This document shows, piece after piece, positions 46,024 to 58,326 of a DNA stretch of 64,000 nucleotides. Each line of letters starts with the position of its first letter. The first letter of the stretch is position 1. The DNA lies in contig JACEVL010000340.1 of assembly GCA_020284085.1 (NCBI GenBank), positions 492,501-556,500 on the forward strand, in the 5' to 3' direction. The stretch comes from Aporrectodea caliginosa. Lineage: Eukaryota; Annelida; Clitellata; Crassiclitellata; Lumbricidae. The notes under the pieces were generated by a model. That model worked only from the letters and a program-made list of their open reading frames with translations. It was not told where the DNA came from and made no database searches. The position numbers and the translations under genes are program-made.

Positions 46024-46208
46024 CAGTGGAGGCGCCAGGATTTCAGGTTTGGCCCGTTGGGGGGGGGGCTAAAGCTCCAAGCCCTTCCCTTGTACGTGTC
46101 CCCTCCTCCCTGTGATTTGCAGTGATTTCCCACTTTTGGGGGCTGAGCCGCATGCAGTTACTAGTTAGGGGGCTAAGCCCCCTATCCCCCCCTCTGGCGC
46201 CGCCACTG
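46024..46208. mobile_element. hAT-type MITE, 185 bp, 8-bp TSD
   Basis: The ends CAGTGGAGGCGCCAGG and CTGGCGCCGCCACTG are inverted. GCTGATGT is duplicated at 46016-46023 and 46209-46216. Confidence 0.95.
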
Positions 46209-48114
46209 GCTGATGTGCTTAATTCTTGTTGCATTTAGCATGTTTTACATAGGCAGAGCCGCAGAGGGTCAAAATCCAGAGAGTGATCAGGTATGCACAG
46301 TCGATCGATCAGTGGTGGCCTGGCGAACGTTGCCGTAAGCTAGAGGAGCTGAGAAAGTATACGTGACGGGCCGAAATTCATCCACATTTGTGGCAGCGAA
46401 GAAAAGAAGAGTTGATGGAGGCAGTCAGAAAATGAAGTCAGTCGACAGTGGAATACTAGAGAATTTCAGCCTGATGCCGAGTAGGCTATCCATTATCCAA
46501 TCGCCAAAGAAATTATAATGAAAGCATGAGCCAAAGCGCCGGATGTCGAGGAAGATTATTTTGTGATGAAAACACAATTATTCAGCAATTATAACACAGT
46601 CCACTGCTTTATCAAACCCAGTTGAAGTTTTTCCAACTTTGTGCCTGATGTCCCAGCCGCGGTCATATTAGGCTATGTGTTTCAAGTGATTCAAAACTTA
46701 AACAGATCCTTTGCAGACTCTTGCCGATGAAACGCACACCTCTTCTTCGCCCATGGCCGAACACGACGGGATATTGTCAATATCCGGTTCCCCTCGGGCG
46801 TGGTAAATAGCACTAGGTGTGGTAAGAAATTGCAATCTCCCGACCAACAAAGGAAATGACCAGTATGGGAATTGTACAAAATAACTGTAAATTGTAAAAA
46901 ATAACGTTAGACGTTGATTTATGTGCAGTTTTGGTGTGAAATGTAGACTTTACTATGGGAGCCTAAGAAAGACTAGGGGGTTGAACCAGTAGTGTAGTCC
47001 TAAAAAATGAAGTGGGGAACGCACAATTATTGAAGTAAGCACAAAAGTGCCATCTTGCAAGAATTTTGCACATGTCCCAGCCGCGGTCATAAAAAGTGGG
47101 GAACGGCGTTCCCAGACGTTGCCTCCCCCACTACACCACACCTCTTCTTCGCCCATGGCCAACGGGGACTCTGTCAAAATGGCTGCTATAGGTGGTGCCA
47201 GGATGGGATATAGTTTGGCTACTCTAGGTAAAATGTGTGCTCTGTTGTGCAGTAGGTTTATTTCATAGACATCTTACATTTAATATATGATGTCTATGGT
47301 TTATTTACGCTAAAGTTGTCTAAAGTTTGACCACATCACATACTGGCGACGTCTATCGCCGCTTAAAGGAACTGCTCACAGAGTCCCCCATTCTCACCCT
47401 GGAAATGACACCACAGTATTAATAATTACAATTATAATTAATAATTAATTAATAATTGTAATTATTTATACTAATGATGAGTCGTTGATGACACTCAAGT
47501 GTCACATTGTTAACTGAAACCTGTTCAAACTTCAAACGCAAATCCATCAGCTGATCTTACCCGATGCAATTGTCAGTTGTCTGCTTCAGTCATGGCAATC
47601 AGTGGAGCGTAAACATTTGGCGAGGAGAAGGATTGCTAGATTGTTGATGATGGTCGTTTAAGGGTTTCGCTGTTTATCATTATTTCAGCTGACTATTCGC
47701 TTAAAATAATTATTCTATGGCTCATGATTGAGCAAGCGGAGAAGGTCATCACATATTATTTTGGTAAGCCTAATTGACCAATTCAACCAGTGTAAGAAGA
47801 GAAAAATTGAAAAATTGGGCTGCGCCGAGTGGGAGACATGTCGTCCGCTTGTATTTAGCTCTCTTTTCACAAACAGTTTCCTTGTCTCTGGTTTTAAGTC
47901 GTCTAATCTATAAGCTCTTCTTTTAGTTGGTGAATCGACATTTATAATATAGCGCACGTTTTAGTTATAAAATCGTGCATAGCGCCATAGCCTACTTTTG
48001 CACGAAAACGTTCAAAAATGAAATAGCTAAAAATGATGACTCTTGCATACAGACCATGATTCATTACTTGAAATCGTGATATTTACAGCACGCTACTATA
48101 AATATTATGGTTAT
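46209..48114. other. Unannotated stretch with local duplications
   Basis: TGTCCCAGCCGCGGTCATA occurs at 46648 and 47074, and CACACCTCTTCTTCGCCCAT at about 46735 and 47138. This indicates an internal duplication or two copies of an unknown repeat. A CAGTAGTGTAGTC / CACTACACCAC pair near 46987-47138 hints at another decayed hAT-like MITE, but no TSD was found. Confidence 0.4.
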
Positions 48115-48599
48115 CCCGTAGTTTAGGTTGCTAAATTATTCTAATGTCTTCAATGCCGTACTTGACGTTGGTAAGTAGGCCTAATCACTCTACCTATGTC
48201 CATGATAACTATCATCAATCCCGCTTCCATTTCATGGAGAATTATTTTTAATCAATCCAGCTTCCATTTAATGAAAAAAATGACCCAACTTCTATTTAAC
48301 CAGAAAAATATTTTTCATCAATGGAACTTTTATTTAAGCAAAGAACTTTTCTCATGGGTTCAGCTTCAACTTACGGAAACAATTATTTTCATTATTCCAG
48401 CTTCTATTGCATCAAAAACTTAGTTTAATCAATCCAGCTTCTATTTACGGTAAAAATTATTTCGATCAATCCAACTTCTATTTAAAGACAGAAATAGTTT
48501 CATCAATCCCACTTCGAGTTTGTGAAACAATTTTTTTCCTCAATCCAGCTTCCGTTTCAATTTGACGATATAAAATAATTTAGCAACCTAAACTACGGG
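48115..48599. mobile_element. TIR element with perfect 26-bp ends and minisatellite core
   Basis: 48115-48140 is the exact reverse complement of 48574-48599 (starting CCCGTAGTTTAGGTTGC). Between them, units of about 35-42 bp with the core TCAATCCAGCTTCTATTTA repeat roughly nine times with variation. No TSD is evident. The core also appears once in the element at 54727-55242. Confidence 0.85.
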
Positions 48600-49882
48600 T
48601 TTGCCAATATCATATTATATATTGTTATTTATATAGCGTCTTCTCATTTTTCTACAGCTTCGTAAATAAAGCCTATGACAGACGTGAACAGTGGAGACTT
48701 CAGAGAAGTTGAAAATGCGTTTATGAGCCACATAAAGGCAAAACATAATCATGTGCAGTTGCAGTAGAAAGGGAAAGACCTATTCAGTGGGAACATAAGC
48801 CATGCTTTTCAGTAAAGATATTACAAGCATTACACGAAATTATATTATAGCTTACACTTTATTATTTTACCATATGTGCAACATAGCTTTCACTTGTGCA
48901 TAATCTTTGGTTTAAACATTGCCATGGGATTGGAAAAAGTGGGTGCCTGCAGTCCTCAAACTATATCTGGGAGAGAAGCCAGAAGCCACTGAGCTAACTC
49001 AGGCTTGACTCTACAGCTAATTGGTGTTGCTTGTAACCAGTTGTGTTCGTGACAACTGGATTTGTTGAATTAAATGAATATTGATTGAGCGTCAGACAGG
49101 GATAGTTTGAGGACCAAAGAAAAGCCACAAGAGAATCACGCTCTGCCAGTCAAGCACTGTCAGTATTGCAGCCATATCATATGCCTTAATATCCGAACTA
49201 AGGTCATCCAAGGATCCTGAAACGAGTTGATAAGAGAGGTCCTGAAGAATTGGCTGAAGTGTGGACCAAGCAGATCTTTCTTTTGAGGGCTCACCGGAGA
49301 TTGCAGGGTGTGCTGGCCATGCCTGAGTACAGAGACCTTGGCATAAACTAAGTGGTTAAAAGGCACAAGCGTGGGCAGGATATCACCTATTTTTAAAGGC
49401 TTGGTTTTTTTTGTTTGTTTTGTTTTGTTTTTTCGTGGGACAAAAATCTGCAAATTTTGGTTTTTTGGTTTTTTACAAATTTCTAAATTATAAATGCCAA
49501 AAATGTCGTCTCTTCAAGTCTCTTGGCAATTGTTGTATGGTCTTTGTTAACTTCGTTTTATGACATTCTACGGTTCTACTGTTCTAGTTAATTTCATTTA
49601 TATACATCTGAACGGTATTATGCCTTTTTATGAGTTTTATGATTCGAAATAGGAAAATCTCAAAAGCTAAAAACCAAAAACCAAATAAAACCAAAAACCA
49701 ACTTTCGTTTTGAAAAAAGTTTGGTTTTTGCACCTGCCTACAGCAGACAGCATATGGTGTCAGTGACAGTGGTTATTGGTTAAATACATTTGAGAATCAA
49801 GCTTAACCAATGCTGAACCAGCCTGCATGCCATTAGAAGGCATATGAAGGCATGTGTGCTTGTACAGCCACCAGATGCTTTC
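48600..49882. other. Unannotated stretch with A- and T-rich simple sequence
   Basis: TTTGGTTTTT tracts at 49405-49470 and AACCAAAAACC tracts at 49668-49700 are inverse to each other and may bound a decayed inverted-repeat element. No gene is supported. Confidence 0.35.
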
Positions 49883-49886
49883 TTAA

Positions 49887-49981
49887 CCTCCTTAGCGTTA
49901 ACCCCGAACGTTACTTGGGCCGGGAATTCTATGCAAAAGCGGTTAACCCCGAGTCACGTTGGGGCTCATACATACATACAG

Positions 49982-50013
<32 letters not shown>

Positions 50014-50246
50014 CATACATAAATACATGGCATATATACCTACATAATTATATATAATTATACCTACACATGTATATATTTACACACATAGATGTATATG
50101 TACATATATACATATATATATATATACATACATACATTTATATACATATATAAATACATATATACCTACATAAGTATATATAATTATACCTACACATGTA
50201 TATATTTACACACATAGATGTATATGTACATATATATACATATATA

Positions 50247-50278
<32 letters not shown>

Positions 50279-50388
50279 CATATATAAATACATATATACC
50301 TACATAATTATATATAATTATACCTACACATGTATATATTTACACACATAGATGTATATGTACATATATACATACATACATACATACA

Positions 50389-50420
<32 letters not shown>

Positions 50421-50702
50421 CATATATAAATACATATATATACATAATTATATATAATTATACCTACACATGTATATATTTACTTACATAGATGTATATG
50501 TACATATACATACATACATACTAACATACATACATACATACATACTTACATACATACATATACATATATAAATACATATATACCTACATAATTATATATA
50601 ATTATACCTACACATGTATATATTTACACACATAGATGTATATGTACATATATATACATATATACATACATACATACATACATAAATACATACATATATC
50701 TG

Positions 50703-50734
<32 letters not shown>

Positions 50735-50918
50735 AATTTATACATGTACTTGTACATATATACATATGTATATATGTAAATGTATGCATATATGGCTATG
50801 CATGTTTACATATACACATATATACCTACACATGTATATTCATGCATATACATGCATACGTAAAACAATGCAACGTTTTTGGCTCGTTTTTCTGGGAGAA
50901 AATGAAACGCTAAGGAGG
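49887..50918. mobile_element. piggyBac-like non-autonomous element filled with satellite
   Basis: The left end CCTCCTTAGCGTTAACC and right end AAACGCTAAGGAGG are inverted and flanked by TTAA on both sides (49883-49886 and 50919-50922). TTAA duplication with CCY ends is the hallmark of piggyBac. The interior is a higher-order repeat: CATA tetranucleotides alternate with a conserved block (ACCTACACATGTATATATTT and ACATAGATGTATATGTACAT), present about five times. There is no transposase. Confidence 0.85.
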
Positions 50919-51504
50919 TTAATAGCATGCAGTTGTTGAAAATATTTCTACAAATACTATCTGGTATCATTGCTATTTTTCCTCTGGATTTAAAAATGTC
51001 TGGAGAAAATTTAAACAAATCTGCAGCAGTTACATTGCATTAAGTTTATGTATAGCATAAGTGCCTCGTATGGCATAAGTGCCTCGTATGGCAATGGTAC
51101 TTGAGCACTGAATTGCAGCAACAAGACACTGGAAGATATAACTAGTTTCTTTATGGTCTCTGGAAGTTTGAGTAAGCCGCAACCAAGTCCATACCAGTTA
51201 CTTTGGAAAAGTAATTATACTAAGTAATTAGTTGCTATATGTATAATGTAACTAGGGTAATAAATTAATTTGTTCTGACCAAGTAGCTAGTTACTTTAAT
51301 TACCATCCAGCACTGCATATTACACTCTGTATTCTGTAGTGTCCACATTAAATAAATTTTTGATCACCTTGACATAAATGCCCAGATATATATGAGTAGA
51401 TTCAAAGTTTATTCCATTGAGAAATTTCTTGTCATCTTATTGGTTAACGTTTCTTATTATGTGCTGAAATGTGTCCAACGATATTGTCCAGGTGTCAAAA
51501 CGTC

Positions 51505-51618
51505 ATGGCGCCATCGAACAGTCCTCGACAAACGACGTTGTCAAGGTTTCGTCGTGACAGGACAGAAGTCAGCGTCATCATAAAGTACTTCCTGTTTGGG
51601 TTTAATGTTATCTTCTGG
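51505..51618 (+). CDS. Tetraspanin coding exon 1
   Basis: 38 codons: MAPSNSPRQTTLSRFRRDRT, then EVSVIIKYFLFGFNVIFW. The donor is TGG|GTAGGT. It is a short basic cytoplasmic N-terminus followed by the start of TM1. Confidence 0.9.
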
Positions 51619-54600
51619 GTAGGTTTATACAATTTATTTCTGTGTTTATTTTCAGAAATATTCTTGTATGAATAATATCTCGTGCTTAGGTGTTGATCAA
51701 AGGATCTTAGGAATGGAGCATTTAGAAATCGTTGTCCTAAACAATGGGACTTAGAGGCATTTGGGTACTGTGTCTCTAATTTTTGGTTCAGAAATTGTTT
51801 TTTTGGTTATGGGGTACTTGCAAAATTGTGTTCATTTCATGTTGCATCCATCAAATCTTATTAGTCCAGGCGGTACGCGAAATTATACTGCATTTTTTTA
51901 ACACGGATTGCCGCTTTGCACAGTTGTAGTTGGAACCTAAGAGAACATTTTAGGAAGGGGAGGCATTCGAAATTTCCCTTAGAATTCAAGATGGCGGCTT
52001 TTTTCAAAATGGCCGACCGAAATTGAGATTTTTAAATATCTCGGCATCTAGTTCACTTAGAATCATTATCTTGGTGTCTAAACATACATATTTTGGGGCA
52101 ATAATTCTAATAGGGCCATTGCAGAGTAATAATTCCACTAGGGCCATCGCAGAGTAGCCCCGGTCTCATCGGTTGACCATTTTCCAAAATGGCCGACGAA
52201 AATTGAGATTTTCAAAATATCTCGGCTTCTAGTTCACTTAGAATCGTTATTTTGGTGTCTAAACATACATATTTAGGGGCAATGATTCCACTAGGGCCAT
52301 CGTAGAGTAGCTCCGGTCTCATCGGTCGGCCATTTTCCAAAATGGCCGACGAAAATTGAGATTTTTAAAAATATTTCGGCTTCTAGTTCACTTAGAATCG
52401 TTATTTTGGTGTCTAAACATACATATTTAGGGGCAATGATTCCACTAGGGCTATCGTAGAGTAGCCCCGGTCTCATCGGTCGGCCATTTTCCAAAATGGC
52501 CGACGAAATTGAGATTTTCAAAATATCTCGACTTCTAGTTTACTTAGAATCGTTATTTTGATGTCCAAGCATGCACATTTCAGGACTGTGTTTCGACTAA
52601 GGCCTTCGAAGGTTAACCCATTTTCCAAAATGGCCGACCGAAATTGAGATTTCTATTTTCCATATAGCACGAATCTAAGGTCAAAAGTAACATAGGTAAG
52701 ACATCAAAATGAAGCCAAAGAAGGTCAATATATTGCAAAACGGTGAAATTGTTTTAAAAAAGAAACAAATAAATACTTTCTGCATTCAGTGCTTGTTTTC
52801 CAATTTCTTTGTGGCATCTTCCCTCATTACTGTGGCTGGTATCTAAAAGTTTTAATAATAAGATTCTTACATGGATTTATAAAACATTCTATTAGTCCTA
52901 GTTTATCTATCTTTCTTTCGAGAAATTACTTCCTTAGCTAGGATTCGAACATTTCCCTATATAGTAACTGTTGGAACACTTCAGTGTGCATGGGACACCG
53001 GCACATTTACAAGAGCATATATTTGACGTACAACCCTCCTTGCACCCACATTTCAATAGTTCTCTGCATACCTGCCAAACTGCTGGTTGTGTAGTCCATT
53101 GTGGAGTCCACACCTCACCTCGCTTTGTCCATCCCCAATGAGCTGGAGATGGCGTATCAGTTATGATACTCTCTGCCTGACCACACACATGCCCACCTTG
53201 GTATATGGCTCGAAGAGTGTGTAGGACTAGCGCATCACATGTGGGAGGAAGACTTGGCAATGGTGTAACTTTGGTCGCGTACAGATGTAAATGTTCGCGT
53301 TTCTATTGCGACCGTATATGGCCTCGACTCTGTTCATTTTTCAATGAATTGATCAGGTGAGATCCTTCACCACCGCTCGCCCGTTTTAAATGGACGCCAC
53401 GCCATTTAAGGTCCCAGTGTAAGGACCTTGCTAGCCGAGATTTAGAATCTCTGAAAATAAGCCAGCATCGGGGAACCGAACCGCGATCCGCACGCTCTCT
53501 TACACAGAGGCGCATGAGACACGAGCAGGCAACGCTCTTACCAATGTAGCTAACTGGGCCAGTTAGGCGAGCGCCATGCCGCAACAAACTGTCCTGTCAC
53601 AATATACTCCAAATGCTCTTCAACAACGTGGCTTCATGCCATTATTATATGAGGTCTACGCCGTCATAAACAAAAGCACCTGAACTTCCACAAAATTCAG
53701 CTGGATTATCAATTCATATAGGATATTACCAAGTCTTCCTTGATGACGTCGCCTATGGAAAGGCTCTGGACGATGTCGCCTATACAGAGGCTGTGCATAA
53801 TGTCGCCTATGAGAGGCACTGTATGCTGTCGCCTATGTAAAGGCTCTGTATGATGTCGCCTATGGAGAGGCTCTGGATGATGTCACCTATGGAGAGGCTC
53901 TGGATGATGTCACCTATGGAGAGGCTCTGGATGACGTCGCCTATGGAGAGGTGCTGTATGCTGTCGCCTATGGAAAAGCTCTGAAAAACATTTGGAGAAT
54001 ATTGTGAGAGAGATTTTCAGGACTGTTTGTTGCGGCTTGGGGCTCGCCTATCTGTCCGCTACTAATATGACACCATTGCTAAGTCTTCCTCCCACATGTG
54101 ATGCGCTAGTGTTACACACTCTTCGAGCCATATGCCAAGGTGGGCATGTGTGTGGTCAGGCAGACAGTATCATAACTGATATGCCATCTTCAGCTCATTG
54201 GAGATGAACAAAGACCTTAGATTCGTGTTATTTGGAAAATAGAAATCTCAATTTCGGTCGGCCATTTTGGAAAATGGCCGACCGATGAGACCATGGGTTA
54301 ATCTGTGAAGGCCCTGGTCGAAACATTGCCCCAAAATATGTATGTTTAGACACCAAAATAACGATTCTAAGTGAACTAGAAGCCGAGATATTTTGAAAAT
54401 CTCAATTTTCGTCGGCCATTTTGGAAAATGGCCGACCGATGAGACCGTGGCTATTCTGCGATGGCCCTAGTGGAATCATTGCCCCAAAATATGTATGTTT
54501 AGACACCAAGATAATGATTCTAAGTGAACTAGAAGCCAAGATATTTAAAAATCTCAATTTCGGTCGGCCATTTTGAAAAAAGCCGCCATCTTGAATTCTA

Positions 54601-57600
54601 AGGGAAATTTCGAATGCCTCCCCTTCCTAAAATGTTCTCTTAGGTTCCAACTACAACTGTGCAAAGCGGCAATCTGTGTTAAAAAATGCAGAATACTAAC
54701 CAAATTTGGCTATATGTCTTGAACCTGGGGAACGGACATTATCCCCCCCGGACATTATCCCCCCGGACATTATCCCCCCCCTCTGTGTAAATATATGTAT
54801 ATGTACATATAATGTATTTATATATACATGTACATATGTTATCCTATATATATATAGATATATATGGATATATATATATGTATATATGTATATAACTTAA
54901 GACTTGTTAATGTCGCTCAGTTCATAAGCAGTACGATATATGACACTAACAAGTCTTCACTTAATAACTGAAGAACCGATTGACAGTAACAAGTCTTTGG
55001 TTCAATTAAATAAAAACTTAAATTAATCAATGCAGCTTCTATTTACGGAAACAATTAAGCATCTTATAAATCAAACTTCCATTTAGGCCAACAACTATTC
55101 TCATCATTTTCCTGCATTTCGGCAAGAATATTATACGATTATATCTTAGACTGGGGGGGATAATGTCCTACCCTGGGGGGATAATGTCCGGGGGATAATG
55201 TCCGGGGGGATAATGTCTGGGGGGGGATAATGTCCTACACTCCTTGAACCTTTAGTATCATGATGGAATTTGTCTTGAGGATTTTAACTGTAGACTGATT
55301 GAACAGTGAAGTGACCATCAGTTGATACCTTTGTTTTACGGTAACTGTAGTACATCCCTGCCTCTCAATGAGATTTAATCATTTGCTATATTGCATTGTG
55401 AGGCGCGGTGGTGTAGGGGTATGTTCAGTGCCTTGCAGCCGGAGGGTTGCGGGTTCGAATCCACCTCAAGGGACCCTGGGCAAGTCCTTCACTTGCAATT
55501 GCTCATGCGCTTGGCATGAAACTCCGATTCAGTGTCCGCTGTAGTCGGAGCGCCTCTTAGTAGAAATCTTGAAAGGGCGCTATAACAAGTGCTCATACAT
55601 ACATACATACATACATACATACATACATACATTTGCTATATTGGATCCAATTCCTTGTTATGGTATCCCCTTCTATACCAAACGAACTCTACCATAGTCT
55701 CAGCTGATTTTCTTTGCAACACATGAATTTATGTGAACCTCAAATTATAATCCTTTCATTCTAGGCAGGAATGCCAAACCCATAGTTGTATGGGTATGGC
55801 GTGACCCTTCTGGAGTGAGCAAAGGGGGGGGCTACAGTTTGATGGTGTATAATTTGGTGCATGGTCGGTGTTAAAGTGTTTTGTGTAGACATGCAATTAT
55901 AACACTAATGGTCCAATATGTATAACATGCCTATTGTTTTAATTTTATCTAACATTGCCGTAATCTAATCTTTAAACATCCAATATTGTATTGTATTGTA
56001 TTTGACCATTTATAAAGCGTTTCTCATAGCATAAGCCTTTCAGAAGCGCTCCCAGTGCGAGATTCTCTGAGATAAAAGGAAGATTTTAAGGTGAGATAAA
56101 GAGGTAGAGATGCTACCAGAGATGATTGTAGAGCGTAGAGAAGGAGGACCTTAGTTTATCGATGTGTAAGTTGCGTACTCGCCAGCTTATTTTTAATAAA
56201 CAAAAATTTATTGATTGATACAGTGCAGTAGACTCTCAACAAATTGGCAACAAAACATCTGTGTGATTGATTATTTTAGTTAATTGATTGTTTTAGTTGA
56301 TTGATTGTTTTTGTTGATTGATTGTTTTAGTTAATTGATTGTTTTTGTTGATTGATTGTTTTAGTTGATTGGATGCACTCTGATTGCAATTGGAATATGG
56401 GCAGTGACTGAAAAGAGCAATGCATCAAACATATACCAGTTGACAAACTCTGTCTTTGATCCGGTGTCTCTGTTGCTTGTCGCTGGATGCATCATTTTCG
56501 TGATCGGGTTTTTCGGATGTGTCGGGGCTCTCCGTGAAAATTCCATCATGCTCATTCTGGTAAGGAAGTGCAGCAGGATCTACAGTCTATATAAAATAGT
56601 CATTAAAAATTACAGTCAAATCATCAAAAGACAAGTGGTCTATATATAAAATTTAGAATCAACTTCAAGAGCAAATTGTTTATTAAGTTCCAGTAACCCT
56701 ACCAGGCTTATGGTCCCAGCACAGGCAACATTCATATATACGTCGCCTCCTACGCTCCGCAGAAAAAGGGTTCTTCTGGTTCCTTTTGCTCGTACTGCAA
56801 CAATGCAGAACCGAGCTTTTTCTGTGGCAGGCCCAATGATCTGGAATGGTCTTCCTCTAGAGCTGCGTCTACACCCTGGGAGTCTGCCTGAAACTTTCCT
56901 TACTAAACTCAAAACTGTTCTTTTTGGGCGCGTTGGAGTCGGGAGCGCCTCTGACTAGTTTCCTTGAACGGGCGCTATATAAATGAATGAATGAATGAAT
57001 GAATGAATGAATGAATGAATACTTGCATATTTACACCAAGTTCTGGAACAATTTGGTATCAATGTGGGACACACACGGCCGATTCGGGGACTGTCTAGTC
57101 GAATCCAGGATGGTTGGCAACCCTAAATGGATTGGGGTGAGCCTCGTAGCATGTTATTACCAGTATAATATTCCTTTTAGCTTACCCATTCACACCAATG
57201 CATGTGACTGTTTGGAATTTTGTTATGTTTCATTGGTAATCAGTAAAGGATCTGAAAATATGAAAATATTGTCATATCTCTATCTGAGGTTTGAATCCTG
57301 GTGTGCATCATTTGAAATTAGCATGTACAAGTAGTTCTCTTAGCTGAGTGACTGATTACTAATTAGGAAACGTTGTTCGACTGATAGATAACTGTAGGCC
57401 TAGTCAAGCCCTTGATTCAGGCGACAGATACATTGACCATTGAACATCACATATAATAAATGAGTCATTTCTGTAAGCAGGAAGGTAAGGCAATTAGGAG
57501 AAAGAGTTACAGGAGAAGATGGCTACAGGGAAAGATAATAGTAATAATCTTCGTTTATTGATTCAAACTGACGTGAACGCAGTATGATTACAATTCGTAG

Positions 57601-58289
57601 TATGAACGGATGATTACAAGTTATTACAGGAGTCGCATTTAACTGTATGGCAGCCATGCAAGGCGCCCATCTGTCCCACTGCTGATTTTACCAACACGAT
57701 CTGGCTAATGTAAGGCTGAGTCCACCTTTGGCAGGTAGCGGGAATCGATCCCGCATCCGTGCTGATGTTCTGCTCTTTGTGCCAGAGTGTTACCATTACC
57801 CATAACCCCTCCCGATAAATGAGAGCAGTGGTACTCCAGTACCACTGATATGGTTCATTTGTCCTCAAGTGCTTCAAGGTGATTACAGCTAAGTGATAGT
57901 ACAGCAGTCAAATGTATATTCATGTGTCCAGTGCTCACCAAAATGCCATTGCATTAAGAGGGACCTTTTCAGATAATAATGTAAAATTGGTTTTGGTCCT
58001 GATTTTCTATGCCTGGCATCATGTTCTATCTTATGTAAAAACATTAATAAATAGAAAACGGTTGTTTAAAATGATCACAATAACTGACTAAAATTACTGA
58101 GCAATAAATAAGTGTAGAAATTGATTACAAACTGGCTGGAAAGTAATCACTAATATGGATGCTCATTATTATTATTTTGTTGTTGTTGCCCCGAGGTAAA
58201 GACGATTTTTCCGGGACTGTAAGATTAATTAAATTGTTAAAAGTCTGGAACGGTTAGAACTCCTCGGACTCCTGAAGGCAAAAGGCTGG

Positions 58290-58326
<37 letters not shown>

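Larger units (their letters stand above)
51890..54690. mobile_element. Long-armed fold-back element with tandem-repeat arms and CXC-domain remnants
   Basis: The left arm (about 51890-53603) and right arm (about 54020-54690) are inverted copies. The outer parts begin CTGCATTTTTTTAACAC and end GTGTTAAAAAATGCAG. Each arm then carries units of about 150 bp, with GGCCATTTTCCAAAATGGCC, ATCTCGGCTTCTAGTTCACT and GTCTAAACATACATATTT. There are four to five units at the left and three at the right. Further in, both arms contain the same coding segment (see 52934-53283). The left arm is longer because the right copy lost the C-terminal part of that segment and the left gained a SINE (53284-53568). The loop (53604-54019) holds a minisatellite. 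The element lies in tetraspanin intron 1. No clear TSD was found. Confidence 0.85.

Noticed and set aside
46953..47138. Another hAT MITE between CAGTAGTGTAGTC and CACTACACCAC
   Set aside because: End similarity is partial and no target duplication could be found.
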